A DNA stretch of 44,040 nt from NCBI GenBank assembly GCA_903944135.1, contig CAJAQL010000001.1, positions 1-44,040 of the forward strand, written 5' to 3'. This document shows positions 17,585 through 26,013 of the stretch, in pieces (position 1 is the stretch's first letter; each line of letters starts with the position of its first letter). Made by a program: the position numbers and the translations under genes. The stretch is from an uncultured Parcubacteria group bacterium (GTDB lineage Bacteria; Patescibacteriota; Minisyncoccia; UBA6257; 2-01-FULL-56-20). The notes beneath the pieces are model-generated. The model ran no database searches. It saw only the letters and a list, made by a program, of their open reading frames with translations, and was not told the origin of the DNA.

Positions 17585-19120
17585 TTAAACTAATTCGTCA
17601 AGTACGCTCCGTCCTGTCATTTCGGACGGCTGGGGGATATGCATGATCTCAAGAAGGGTCGGTGCCACATCGGCAAGCGACCCCAATGTTTCCATCGTAA
17701 GCGATTCCTGATTGATGAATTTTCTTCCCTTGAATTCTTCCCCTATCAAGTGAAGCGGCACAGGACTCGGATCGTGCTGGCTTTCGGGCAGCCCGGTCAT
17801 CGGATTGATCATCTCTTCCATATTGCCATGGTCGCCAGTGATCGCAACGAACGCACCGGAACTTTCAGCGGCCCGGAGAACCCGTCCGATCTCGCGATCA
17901 ATGACCTGCACCGCGGCAATGCCAGCATTGTAATCTGCAGTATGCGCGATCGTATCAGGATTCGCATAGTTCACCAAGATGAAATCGAACGTGCGATTTT
18001 CCATCGCCTCAACGAGGCGGTCCGTGATCGGCTTCGCCATCATCTCGGGGTGCTCCTCCGGATGCAAACTTTCCTGCGATGGAATAAGCGTGCGATATTC
18101 GTTCAGAAACGGAGCTTCCCGCAAACCGTTGAAAAAATAGGTTACGTGCGCATACTTATAGGTTTCCGCAAGGCGGAGCTGGACTAGGTCGTGATCGGAA
18201 ATGACCTTTCCCAGGGGGTTCTCCACGGTGTCCGCCGGAAACGCAACCGGGACATTGAACGAATCATCATAATGGCTCATGGTTGCGACGTAGAGATTCT
18301 TGAAATCGATCGTTGCGAATTTGTCGAATGGTTTCACGATAAATGACGATGCGAGCTGGCGAATGCTGTCTTCGCGGTAATTGAAGAAAAACAGCGCATC
18401 GCCATCCTGTATTTTTTTATCATCAGAAAAACGCATCGGCGGAAGATATTCCTCCGTGACGCCGTTCTTATAATTCGCCTCAATGAGCGGCATCGGATCG
18501 GAAACCACGTTCCCGAACTGTCCCGTCATCGTTTGATAGGCGGCTTCGGTCAATCGCCATTCACCCTGGCGGTCCATGGCATAATAACGCCCCATCAAAC
18601 TCGCAAGATACTGCCGCGGCACTTCCTGTAAAAATTTTTCAAGCGTGTGCGGCGGGCTGTCTTTTGCATCGGCAAAAAGGTGCAAATTTATCTTTGGAAC
18701 TTTTTCCTGTTCCGCCATCTTGATGAGCGCCTTCAAATGATCGAGTGATGCATGAACATTCGCCTTCGTAAGCAGTCCCGCAAAATTTATCGCGCCGCCG
18801 GATTCACGGACATGAGCACACGCTTCTTTCAGCACTTTGTTTTCGAAAAAGGTGCCATCCTGGATCGCCATCATGATCTTCGGATAATACTGATACAACA
18901 CTTTCCCGGCGCCGAGCGTAAGATGGCCGACTTCGCTGTTACCAACCTCACCCCACGGCAAACCAACTGAAATACCCGAAGCCTGCAGGCTTGTCATGGG
19001 ATAATTATCATGAAGCCACGCGAAATTCGCCGGCTTTGCGACATAAATAGGGTTCGACGCATTGTTCGGACCAATGCCCCAACCATCAAGAATAATGAGA
19101 ACGAAAGTCCTTTTGGCCAT
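17585..19120 (-). CDS. gpmI: 2,3-bisphosphoglycerate-independent phosphoglycerate mutase
   Basis: A 511-residue alkaline-phosphatase superfamily enzyme interconverting 3- and 2-phosphoglycerate. The metal site and nucleophile are clear: LIILDGWGIG, GNSEVGHL with the phosphoserine, NYANPDTIAHTADY and TGDHGNMEEM. The phosphatase-side residues look intact. Two substrate-pocket regions differ from the usual pattern. The DGRDTPP-type loop reads ADAKDSPP, and the FNFRPDRARQ-type loop reads FNYREDSIRQ. A TAGAAT box lies 9 nt before the ATG. Confidence 0.93.
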   Translation of the reverse strand: MAKRTFVLIILDGWGIGPNNASNPIYVAKPANFAWLHDNYPMTSLQASGISVGLPWGEVGNSEVGHLTLGAGKVLYQYYPKIMMAIQDGTFFENKVLKEACAHVRESGGAINFAGLLTKANVHASLDHLKALIKMAEQEKVPKINLHLFADAKDSPPHTLEKFLQEVPRQYLASLMGRYYAMDRQGEWRLTEAAYQTMTGQFGNVVSDPMPLIEANYKNGVTEEYLPPMRFSDDKKIQDGDALFFFNYREDSIRQLASSFIVKPFDKFATIDFKNLYVATMSHYDDSFNVPVAFPADTVENPLGKVISDHDLVQLRLAETYKYAHVTYFFNGLREAPFLNEYRTLIPSQESLHPEEHPEMMAKPITDRLVEAMENRTFDFILVNYANPDTIAHTADYNAGIAAVQVIDREIGRVLRAAESSGAFVAITGDHGNMEEMINPMTGLPESQHDPSPVPLHLIGEEFKGRKFINQESLTMETLGSLADVAPTLLEIMHIPQPSEMTGRSVLDELV

Positions 19121-19129
19121 AGTAAGCTT

Positions 19130-19135
19130 ATTCTA
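19130..19135 (-). promoter_or_regulatory. -10 element for gpmI
   Basis: TAGAAT on the minus strand, 9 nt before the gpmI ATG. Confidence 0.5.
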
Positions 19136-19230
19136 CCATGATAAACGCCGCAAAAACATTGCATAATTCATTATTTTATGGTTTCTTATATTGAGAGTTT
19201 TTACGCGAGCCGAGAAAGGAGGCAGCGAGA

Positions 19231-19461
19231 ATGACCCAGTATGACCCATCTTACTGGGAAGACGACCAGTACGATCAATATGAAGCGATGTGCGGCGATA
19301 AAGTTCCGCACAAAACTCGCATGGAAGCTATCTCCGCCGCGGAGACGTATTTTCATGAAACCGGAGAACGCCTGGCTACGTATCCATGTGACTTTTGTGT
19401 TTTCTGGCACACCGGCCATAATCGACATCCTCAAAATCAGCGCAAAAGGAGAAAAAAATAA
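19231..19461 (+). CDS. Small Cys/His-rich protein, possible metal binding
   Basis: A 76-residue protein with a very acidic tyrosine-rich N-terminus (MTQYDPSYWEDDQYDQYEAM). A central helix follows (TRMEAISAAETYFHETG). The C-terminal YPCDFCVFWHTGHNRH has a CxxC plus histidines, and a cysteine near residue 21 could complete a zinc site. AAGGAGG (19216-19222) stands 8 nt before the ATG, which fixes the start. A palindrome directly follows the stop. The YxCxxCxxWHxGH pattern resembles small zinc-ribbon proteins seen in phages and CPR bacteria, but I cannot name a family. Confidence 0.75.
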   Translation: MTQYDPSYWEDDQYDQYEAMCGDKVPHKTRMEAISAAETYFHETGERLATYPCDFCVFWHTGHNRHPQNQRKRRKK

Positions 19462-19492
19462 TGGACGGGAATACACGATGATTCCCGTCCAT
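19461..19492. terminator. Hairpin after the small Cys/His protein
   Basis: ATGGACGGGAAT and its exact complement with an 8-nt loop. An A-rich tract flanks the left side, so termination is more convincing for minus-strand transcripts than for the gene itself. Confidence 0.5.
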
Positions 19493-19590
19493 ATCCATAT
19501 TTGCCAGCGACCCGCCAATTGAAAACAAAAGAAAAATACGGTAGCATATCCGAAGAACTTAGCGGTTCTTCCGAAAACGAGTTCTTCTAT

Positions 19591-19663
19591 GCCAGGGTAG
19601 CTCAGTGGTTAGAGCAGGGCTTTCATAAGGCCAAGGTCGTGGGTTCGACTCCCACCCCTGGCA
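19591..19663 (+). tRNA. tRNA with CAT anticodon (Met, or Ile2 if lysidine-modified)
   Basis: A 73-nt cloverleaf. Acceptor GCCAGGG/CCCTGGC, D arm GCTC-AGTGGTTA-GAGC, anticodon loop TTCATAA (CAT), T arm GTGGG-TTCGACT-CCCAC, discriminator A. The first anticodon-stem pair is a G-A mismatch. CCA is not encoded, which fits the CCA-adding enzyme gene at 35.4 kb. Elongator Met and lysidine-type Ile cannot be separated by eye. Confidence 0.9.
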
Positions 19664-19665
19664 CT

Positions 19666-19710
19666 GCAATGTAAAACCGGAACAATTTGTTTGTTCCGGT
19701 TTTACATTGC
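19666..19710 (+). terminator. Perfect hairpin after the CAT tRNA
   Basis: Two exact 20-bp arms (19666-19685 and 19691-19710) with a 5-nt loop, starting 2 nt after the tRNA. There is only a short T run, but position suggests a processing or termination hairpin. Confidence 0.65.
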
Positions 19711-19810
19711 CCTAATATGAAACAGGAGCCGAACGCCGGAGCAAAAATTTTCAGTAGAAAATTTTCGTGAGGCGGTGCCCAGGCCAAACGCGAGCGACGG
19801 CGAGCGCGAG

Positions 19811-19840
19811 AGTCGCGGGCGATTCCCATCCTTGGCACCA
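19811..19840 (+). pseudogene. Decayed copy of the tRNA 3' end
   Basis: This stretch aligns with the T arm and 3' acceptor of the tRNA at 19591. GTCGCGGGC--GATTCCCATCCTTGGCAC differs from it by C/T transitions plus a 2-nt gap, and it ends in CACCA. It lies 148 nt beyond the intact tRNA. It may be a remnant duplication from integration at the tRNA. Confidence 0.4.
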
Positions 19841-19896
19841 CTTCGCCCGTTCGGGCTTTGCGGTGCCGACACACATTCGCCATCTTACGATCGGCT

Positions 19897-20325
19897 TTAT
19901 TTGCTTTTTTTAACAAATACCATGAGTCCTTTCCGTTTTTCATAACCGCATCTTTCCAGAAAACCGAAATTTTTGCGCTCGGTCTCGCCGAAAATGTCCG
20001 TTCCCGCGACGAGCGATTCAATCTTCTGCATCATGCGGGTTCCGATCCCCTGCCGCTGATATTCCGGCACGATCAGCATATCAAGTATTTTTGTCGTGGT
20101 TGCAAAATCGGAAAGCACGCGAGCAAAACCGACAAGCTCACCCGCACCGTTCCGGGCCGAAACCGCGATGTCGCAGCTTGCGATCGAACGCTTCATGCGC
20201 GCCGCGGAATACTTTTTTCCCGTCCCCCAGCCCAGTTCGACATAAAGAGCCGCCGCATCGGCGGGATCAATGGAGTTTTTATCCGCCGAGACGATAACGT
20301 CCGAATTCTTTTTTATGCTTGCCAT
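19897..20325 (-). CDS. GNAT family N-acetyltransferase
   Basis: A 142-residue Gcn5-related acetyltransferase. The acetyl-CoA binding motif A is DMLIVPEYQRQGIGTRMMQKIESL, preceded by the VGFARVLSDF strand and followed by FGFLERCGYEKRKGL. The acceptor is unknown. Its start overlaps the end of the GH1 gene by 13 bp, so it is the last gene of a dnaJ-GH1-GNAT unit. Confidence 0.88.
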   Translation of the reverse strand: MASIKKNSDVIVSADKNSIDPADAAALYVELGWGTGKKYSAARMKRSIASCDIAVSARNGAGELVGFARVLSDFATTTKILDMLIVPEYQRQGIGTRMMQKIESLVAGTDIFGETERKNFGFLERCGYEKRKGLMVFVKKSK

Positions 20326-21533
20326 GTTTCAATGATTTTTTTATATGCCCACGCGCTCGGACGGATCTTGCGCTCAAGCGTGCGGTAGTCCACTTCAACC
20401 AAGCCGAATCGCGGCCAAAACCCGCTGTCCCATTCGAAATTATCGAGAAGCGACCAATGGAAATAGCCGCGGATATCTGCGCCTTCATTTATGGCCCTTT
20501 TAACGGACATAAGATAGTTTTCGATAAACGAAGCTCGTTCTACGTCCCGCGCGTCGGCGAGCCCGTTCTCCGTTATATAGATCGGTAATCCATATTTTTG
20601 AAGTTGTTTCAATATCTGATACATGCTCTCGGGATAAATTTCCCATCCAAGGTCCGTCTTCTCTTTATTTCTGTTCTTATTGAGACCACCATCGACGCGA
20701 TTATGGAAATAATGATTGACCCCGATAAAATCGGAAGACTTGATCGTACGTTCGAGAAAATAAAAATTAACAAAACGATCCATGAGATATTTTAATGCAT
20801 CATTCACCAAACCGCCGGCCGATTCGAACCAGCTCAAATGCATCGCCGCTCCTACGTGCGCTTCCGGCGCAACATCCTTGATGCTCCGGTATGCCATATG
20901 ATGAGCCTTGATCATGCGGCGCATGCTTCGATAAAGCGATATAAAACCATGCTTTTCCGGCGGCCGCTGCCCTTTGTAATAACCATGGAAAGCGACGATC
21001 TCCGGCTCATTGATGGTCATCCAAAACGAAACATCCGCAAGAGAACGTGCCATATGATCGGCATAGCGCGCAAAATATTCAGGAAATTTACCATTCATCA
21101 CGCCCCCTTTCTCCGCCAGCCAAACCGGTAAAGTGTAATGCCATAAGGTGACGAATGGTTTCATGCCGCGCTCGCGGAGCGCCGCGACCACTTCCCGGTA
21201 ATGAGCGATTTCCTTCTCATCGAATTTCCCCTCTTCCGGTTCGACGCGCGACCACTCGATCGAGAAACGGTGCGCGGTATGGCCTAATGATTTCGCGATA
21301 TCGAAATCCTCGCGAAAACGGTGATAGTGGTCGCATGCGCGAGCGGAAACATAATTTTCTTCCTGAAGCGGACTCGGAAAACCGTTCAAGATATAGTCCG
21401 GCCACTTTTTTTCTTCGGCACGACGGGCAAGTTCTTTGGCATTCTTATGCTCCCATACGGTCCAATCGTTATGGGTGTTTCCTTCAACCTGATGTGAAGC
21501 CGTCGCCGCACCAAAGAGAAAATTCTGGATCAT
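20313..21533 (-). CDS. Glycoside hydrolase family 1 (beta-glycosidase)
   Basis: A 406-residue GH1 TIM-barrel enzyme hydrolysing beta-glucosides or beta-galactosides. The N-terminal signature FLFGAATASHQVEGN is present. The acid/base glutamate lies in MTINEPE (E176), and the nucleophile in YITENGL (E322). RFSIEWSRVEPEEG and the aglycone-side FHWSLLDNFEWDSGF complete the family pattern. There is no signal peptide, so it acts in the cytoplasm. Its ATGA start overlaps the dnaJ stop, giving translational coupling to a chaperone gene, an unexpected partner. Confidence 0.94.
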   Translation of the reverse strand: MIQNFLFGAATASHQVEGNTHNDWTVWEHKNAKELARRAEEKKWPDYILNGFPSPLQEENYVSARACDHYHRFREDFDIAKSLGHTAHRFSIEWSRVEPEEGKFDEKEIAHYREVVAALRERGMKPFVTLWHYTLPVWLAEKGGVMNGKFPEYFARYADHMARSLADVSFWMTINEPEIVAFHGYYKGQRPPEKHGFISLYRSMRRMIKAHHMAYRSIKDVAPEAHVGAAMHLSWFESAGGLVNDALKYLMDRFVNFYFLERTIKSSDFIGVNHYFHNRVDGGLNKNRNKEKTDLGWEIYPESMYQILKQLQKYGLPIYITENGLADARDVERASFIENYLMSVKRAINEGADIRGYFHWSLLDNFEWDSGFWPRFGLVEVDYRTLERKIRPSAWAYKKIIETWQA

Positions 21534-22633
21534 TCTTCCAATATTTTCTTCAATTTTGCATTTGGCTTCGGCGCCTTGATCATGAAATCGACCAAAAGGT
21601 CGCCGCGATTCGCGGAAAACATCTGATTGGCTCCGAAATGCGGCATACCTTCTCGCGGGATCCGCAAGTGATCCTTCAGATTGAATCCGGCCGGAATTTC
21701 GACGGTCACCTGCTTCCCCTCGATGGTAGGCACGACTATCTTTTTGCCAAGCAGAAGATCGAGCACATTCAGCTCATGTCTCACGATAAGATCGTTCCCT
21801 TGCCGCTCAAAGATCGAGTGATGCGCCACGCGTACACGTGCATAAAGATCCCCTGCTGCCGCCCCGCGTTCCCCCGCTTCACCCATGCCTTTTATCTTGA
21901 TCAGTTGATTGTCTTCGATGCCGGGCAAAATTTCTATCTTTATATCGCGCGTCGATATTACGCGGCCAGCTCCATGGCAGGACTGGCAGGCGTTTTTCGG
22001 AATTTCGCCAGCTCCATGGCATTTCTCGCACGTCTTAACCTGGGAAAACGCTCCAAAAAATGTATTTTTCTGTTCGCGCACCTGGCCCTGGCCGTCACAA
22101 GCCGTGCATTTCTCGAAACCGCTGCCCGCAGCCGCGCCCTTCCCCCCGCAGGTGTCGCACGTCGTAAATGTCCGCACGTGCAATGTTTTCGAAACACCGA
22201 GAAACGCCTCTTCAAGCGTGATCAGAACCTGTGTTTCGAGATCGGATCCCTGTTCTCGGGTCTTCCTTCGCGGACGTCCGCCCATACCCTCGAAAATGCT
22301 ATCCATGATATCACCAAAATCTCCCGTGTCGGAAAATTGCTCGGGGTCGAAACCAAAACCTTCGAACGGTGATCTCCCTTGGCTGGCACGAGCATCGCTC
22401 CACGACCCGCCAGCGCCAAAATTCGGCTCAGCGTTTCCGAAACGATCATACTGAGTTCGCTTCGTCTTGTCCGAAAGGATCTGGTACGCTTCATTGATCT
22501 CCTTGAATTTCTGTTCATTACCGCCAGGCCGATCAGGATGATATTGGTGCGCAAGCTTGCGATAGGCTTTCTTTACCTCTTCGTCGGAGGCGGTCTTTTC
22601 TATACCGAGAATGTGATAATAATCTTTTGGCAT
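21530..22633 (-). CDS. dnaJ: Chaperone protein DnaJ
   Basis: A 367-residue class I J-protein, co-chaperone of DnaK. The J domain (1-70) has the HPD at residues 32-34. A G/F-rich region follows, then four CxxCxGxG zinc repeats (CDTCGGKG, CTACDGQG, CEKCHGAG, CQSCHGAG), then the C-terminal substrate-binding domains. The gene lies about 1.4 kb from dnaK, outside the hrcA-grpE-dnaK block, and has its own -10 box 7 nt from the ATG. No CIRCE is seen upstream. Confidence 0.96.
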   Translation of the reverse strand: MPKDYYHILGIEKTASDEEVKKAYRKLAHQYHPDRPGGNEQKFKEINEAYQILSDKTKRTQYDRFGNAEPNFGAGGSWSDARASQGRSPFEGFGFDPEQFSDTGDFGDIMDSIFEGMGGRPRRKTREQGSDLETQVLITLEEAFLGVSKTLHVRTFTTCDTCGGKGAAAGSGFEKCTACDGQGQVREQKNTFFGAFSQVKTCEKCHGAGEIPKNACQSCHGAGRVISTRDIKIEILPGIEDNQLIKIKGMGEAGERGAAAGDLYARVRVAHHSIFERQGNDLIVRHELNVLDLLLGKKIVVPTIEGKQVTVEIPAGFNLKDHLRIPREGMPHFGANQMFSANRGDLLVDFMIKAPKPNAKLKKILEE

Positions 22634-22640
22634 TGTTACA

Positions 22641-22646
22641 AATATA
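22641..22646 (-). promoter_or_regulatory. -10 element for dnaJ, 7 nt from the start codon
   Basis: TATATT on the minus strand followed by TGTAACA and ATG. Confidence 0.5.
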
Positions 22647-22692
22647 GTTCACTGTTCGACAATTTTCAATTTTTTCCGTACCTACCCTATCA

Positions 22693-22893
22693 TCACTTCA
22701 CTGCAACCCAGCGATGGCCCCATTCTTTCACCTTTTCTCCGTCATCTGTTTTCTTGATAGGAAAATATTTTATCTGATATTGTTTCCCTTGATATTCAAT
22801 GATGGTGCGCGATTTCGCCTTGGGATAAAGCTCGTCGAGCGTCCGAGTTATTTTTTCCTCTTCCGGTGTTGGCTGATTTTTATAGTTCGGCAT
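22693..22893 (-). CDS. Small conserved-looking protein, unknown function
   Basis: A 66-residue charged protein (MPNYKNQPTPEEEKITRTLDELYPK to EWGHRWVAVK) with alternating strand-like segments (SRTIIEYQGKQYQIKYFPIKK). The balanced composition and stop-to-start spacing suggest a real gene. I recognise no family. No strong Shine-Dalgarno site is seen. Confidence 0.5.
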   Translation of the reverse strand: MPNYKNQPTPEEEKITRTLDELYPKAKSRTIIEYQGKQYQIKYFPIKKTDDGEKVKEWGHRWVAVK

Positions 22894-22974
22894 GTTTTTT
22901 ATTTTTTACCGAATCATAAAACATCGGAGATTAAAAAATTCTAAAGGAATTTTTTTCTTGGTTCGCTCGGAAAA

Positions 22975-23003
22975 AATGATCCTGCTGCAACAGGATCATT
23001 TTT
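22975..23003. terminator. Bidirectional hairpin terminator
   Basis: AATGATCCTG and its complement with a 6-nt loop, flanked by A and T runs, 37 bp past the stop of the polytopic membrane protein. It sits within a longer imperfect palindrome (about 22940-23035). Confidence 0.7.
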
Positions 23004-23039
23004 CTCCTCGCTGCCAAGAGTAAATTTTTCTAAAAGAAA

Positions 23040-24077
23040 TTAGAATTCGATCAGTTCTTTCGTCTGCGGCTGCTCCACGATACGGATAAAACCCGATGCG
23101 AGCAGCAATTCATAAAAGAGCATGGCTAAAAATTGCCCTATCCACACCACCACCACGCCGATACTGCGAAGGAGCAAGAACAATGCGATCCCCCAGCCCG
23201 CCATGAACCAAGTCGAAAATCGGCTTCTCCACCCATCAAGTATATTGACTATGGCAGCATACACCACATCGCTCATTGAACTGGTCGGCATCGCCGTCAC
23301 CCCGAGCAATTTAGAAAAATTTCCCTCCACCTGATTTGTCGCTTCGGAAATAACGGTATTCTGCGCCGAAGGCATCATCTCCGCGAACGTCGTGTTATTT
23401 ACCAAACCCGTCTTCGCTACGCTCTCGGCAAAATCATTGAACGATCCCGTGAGCGTGATGGTGGGATAGAAATTATTAGCCAAGCCCGCCGCCCAGGAAA
23501 AAAATCCGCCAAACATCGATTTTCCGATGAAGATCGATCCGAAGCTTGCAACGGGGAGGCATAAAATGATCGCCGCAAGAAGTCCCGCCGTCACCGTCTT
23601 GGCAACTATGCCGTGGGTCGATTTGAAGAACCTGATCGTGGTGCTGTGCTCCAATTCACTGCGGCCCTCGAAATAACCCGCCAAAAGAAGAATGAAAGCT
23701 ATCCCTGCGGAGATACCGACGATCTTCATGTCGGTCGCATAGAACGGCATAAAGAGCGCGATGATCTCAAAGATTAAAACACCGATCTGCCCCCACGCCT
23801 TTTTGCAGGTTAAAGTCTCAAGCGTCAGCGCCACGATGAACAGCAGAAATGCACCGATCGACAGAAGAAGCGGCCAAGTCCCTTCAAGAAATTTAAAATA
23901 GGAATATCCCGTAAGGAAAGCTGCGACGATGCCTATCGCATCGAGAACGATGGACTTATAGAATCCCGGCGGCCTATCGACGGGTTCCGTAATCCTTACC
24001 TCAGTCGGCTTTAGGAGATTCTGGTTCTGGACCTGGCTCCGTCCCAGGATTCTCGGTGGTTGTATCTGATCCGCCAT
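23040..24077 (-). CDS. Polytopic membrane protein, unknown function
   Basis: A 345-residue protein with about six to eight membrane segments after a hydrophilic N-terminus of about 55 residues. Helices include [75 protein letters not shown] and a C-terminal pair. A soluble loop of about 100 residues lies before the last pair. The frame is open to 24167, but a TATAAT box 7 nt before ATG 24077 decides the start. The first 77 bp overlap the end of dnaK in another frame. I recognise no characterised family. Confidence 0.78.
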   Translation of the reverse strand: MADQIQPPRILGRSQVQNQNLLKPTEVRITEPVDRPPGFYKSIVLDAIGIVAAFLTGYSYFKFLEGTWPLLLSIGAFLLFIVALTLETLTCKKAWGQIGVLIFEIIALFMPFYATDMKIVGISAGIAFILLLAGYFEGRSELEHSTTIRFFKSTHGIVAKTVTAGLLAAIILCLPVASFGSIFIGKSMFGGFFSWAAGLANNFYPTITLTGSFNDFAESVAKTGLVNNTTFAEMMPSAQNTVISEATNQVEGNFSKLLGVTAMPTSSMSDVVYAAIVNILDGWRSRFSTWFMAGWGIALFLLLRSIGVVVVWIGQFLAMLFYELLLASGFIRIVEQPQTKELIEF

Positions 24078-25896
24078 TGTCTTTATTATACACTGCTTGG
24101 CCGATCTTTTGCAGTTCCGTTCCAAGCGCTTCAATGGCCGCCTTGATGGCCGCGACATCCTCGCCATCTTTCACCTTCTTGATTTCTTCGAGCTTCGCAT
24201 CGATACCCGTCTTCACGTCGGCCGGCAACTTATCGCCGGCATCCTTCATGGATTTCTCCGCAAGATAGATCGACGACTCCGCCTGGTTGCGCACATCAAT
24301 GAGCTCTTTCTTCTTCTCGTCTTCCGCCGCATGCGCCGAAGCTTCAGCCTTCATCTTTTCGATATCGTCTTTCGAAAGATTGGTTGAGGCCTGGATCTTC
24401 ACTGACTGCATCTTACCCGTGCCCTTATCCTTCGCGGAAACGTTCAAGATACCGTTCGCATCGATATCGAACGAAACCTCAATCTGCGGCAAGCCGCGCG
24501 GTGACGGCGGAATGCCATCTAAAATGAATCGCGCAAGCGTCTTGTTGTCTCCCGCCATTGGGCGTTCGCCCTGCGTGATATGCACCTCGACCGACGTCTG
24601 ATTGTCGGCTGCCGTCGAGAACGTCTGCGTCTTCGCGGTCGGCACCGTCGTGTTCTTCGGGATCATCGGCGTCGCCACGCCGCCATAGGTTTCGATCGAG
24701 AGCGAAAGCGGGGTCACATCCAAAAGCAAAATATCTTTCACATCGCCCTGCAAGATGCCGGCCTGCACCGCCGCACCCTGCGCGACGACCTCGTCCGGAT
24801 TGATGCCCTGATGCGGATCCTTGCCGAACAGATTCTTCACCGCTTCGACCATCGCCGGCATCCGTGTCTGGCCGCCGACCATGATCACTTCGTTCATATC
24901 GGAAAGCTGGAATCCCGCACCCTTCGGCGCCGGTGCCGTCACCGTTTCCTTCGTAAGCTGGATCGAGCGGTCGATATATTCCTGAACAAGCGATTCAAGC
25001 TTTGCACGCGAAAGTTTCATCACGAAATGCTTCGGGCCGTTCGCATCGGATGAAATGTACGGCAGATTGATCTCCGTTTCCATCGCAGTCGAAAGTTCAT
25101 GCTTCGCTTTTTCCGCAGCTTCCTTCAAACGCTGAAGCGCCAGAGAATCTTTCGAAAGGTCGATGCCTTCCTGCTTCTTGTATTCGCCGAGGAGGTATTC
25201 CTGTATCTTTTTATCGAAATCGTCGCCCCCCAAATGCGTATCGCCGCCGGTCGCTTTTACCTCGACCGTATCATCGCCGATTTCCAGGACCGAGATGTCG
25301 AATGTACCTCCGCCAAAATCATAAACGACGATCTTCTCGTTCTTCTGCTTGTTCATGCCGTAGGCCAAGGCCGCAGCCGTCGGTTCATTTAAAATACGGC
25401 GCACTTTGAGGCCTGCAATCTCGCCCGCGTTCTTCGTTGCCTGCCGCTCGGAATCATCGAAATATGCGGGAACGGTGATCACGGCCTCCTCCACTTTCTC
25501 GCCGAGCCGCGCTTCCGCATCGGCTTTCAATTTTCCAAGGATCGCCGCCGAGATCTCTTCCGGCGAATACCACTTGTCGCCCATCTTCACCTCGACGCCA
25601 CCCGTCGCACCTGCCTGAATCTCATATGGCAGCCATGCCTTGTCGCGCTGAACCTCCGGATCCGTGAACTTGCGGCCCATCAAGCGCTTCACCGAAAAGA
25701 TCGTGTTTTTCGGATTCGTCACCGACTGGCGCTTTGCAAGCAAGCCCACGAGCCGCTCGTTCGTTTTTGAGACCGCAACGATAGACGGCGTCGTTCGATT
25801 GCCCTCGGAGTTTTCCAGGATCTTCGGCTCGCCGCCTTCCATCACCGCCACCGCTGAATTTGTCGTCCCAAGGTCAATGCCGATTATTTTAGCCAT
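24001..25896 (-). CDS. dnaK: Chaperone protein DnaK (Hsp70)
   Basis: A 631-residue Hsp70, central ATP-driven foldase. The nucleotide-binding domain begins [19 protein letters not shown], with [17 protein letters not shown] and [17 protein letters not shown]. The linker/substrate-binding start is [19 protein letters not shown]. The helical lid ends in a short acidic, proline-rich tail. The length is standard. The lid-end codons also contain the promoter and start of the next gene. A palindromic repeat separates it from grpE upstream. Confidence 0.97.
   Translation of the reverse strand: MAKIIGIDLGTTNSAVAVMEGGEPKILENSEGNRTTPSIVAVSKTNERLVGLLAKRQSVTNPKNTIFSVKRLMGRKFTDPEVQRDKAWLPYEIQAGATGGVEVKMGDKWYSPEEISAAILGKLKADAEARLGEKVEEAVITVPAYFDDSERQATKNAGEIAGLKVRRILNEPTAAALAYGMNKQKNEKIVVYDFGGGTFDISVLEIGDDTVEVKATGGDTHLGGDDFDKKIQEYLLGEYKKQEGIDLSKDSLALQRLKEAAEKAKHELSTAMETEINLPYISSDANGPKHFVMKLSRAKLESLVQEYIDRSIQLTKETVTAPAPKGAGFQLSDMNEVIMVGGQTRMPAMVEAVKNLFGKDPHQGINPDEVVAQGAAVQAGILQGDVKDILLLDVTPLSLSIETYGGVATPMIPKNTTVPTAKTQTFSTAADNQTSVEVHITQGERPMAGDNKTLARFILDGIPPSPRGLPQIEVSFDIDANGILNVSAKDKGTGKMQSVKIQASTNLSKDDIEKMKAEASAHAAEDEKKKELIDVRNQAESSIYLAEKSMKDAGDKLPADVKTGIDAKLEEIKKVKDGEDVAAIKAAIEALGTELQKIGQAVYNKDNGGSDTTTENPGTEPGPEPESPKAD
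24085..24090 (-). promoter_or_regulatory. -10 element inside dnaK for the membrane protein gene
   Basis: TATAAT on the minus strand, 7 nt before ATG 24077 and inside the dnaK coding sequence, so the downstream gene can be transcribed independently without a leader. Confidence 0.55.
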
Positions 25897-25957
25897 ATTT
25901 TTTATTAATTATTTAATTATTTGATGATTCGTCCTTTTTTCTGCATTTTTCTGTCAT

Positions 25958-26013
25958 CCCCGCGAAGGCGGAAACCCGGAACTGGTTCCCCGCCTTCGCG
26001 GGGATGACAGCGA
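25958..26013. repeat. Perfect palindromic repeat between grpE and dnaK
   Basis: CTGTCATCCCCGCGAAGGCGG near 25959 and its exact complement ending near 26012 flank an 18-nt centre, giving arms of 21 bp. This is the best-preserved pair of the GTCATTCCCGCGAAGGCGGG-like family here. Confidence 0.85.

Noticed and set aside
19623-20021. Minus-strand ORF ending VPGVGVEPTTLAL
   Set aside because: Its end is the antisense translation of the CAT tRNA, a familiar annotation artefact, and the rest overlaps the GNAT gene.
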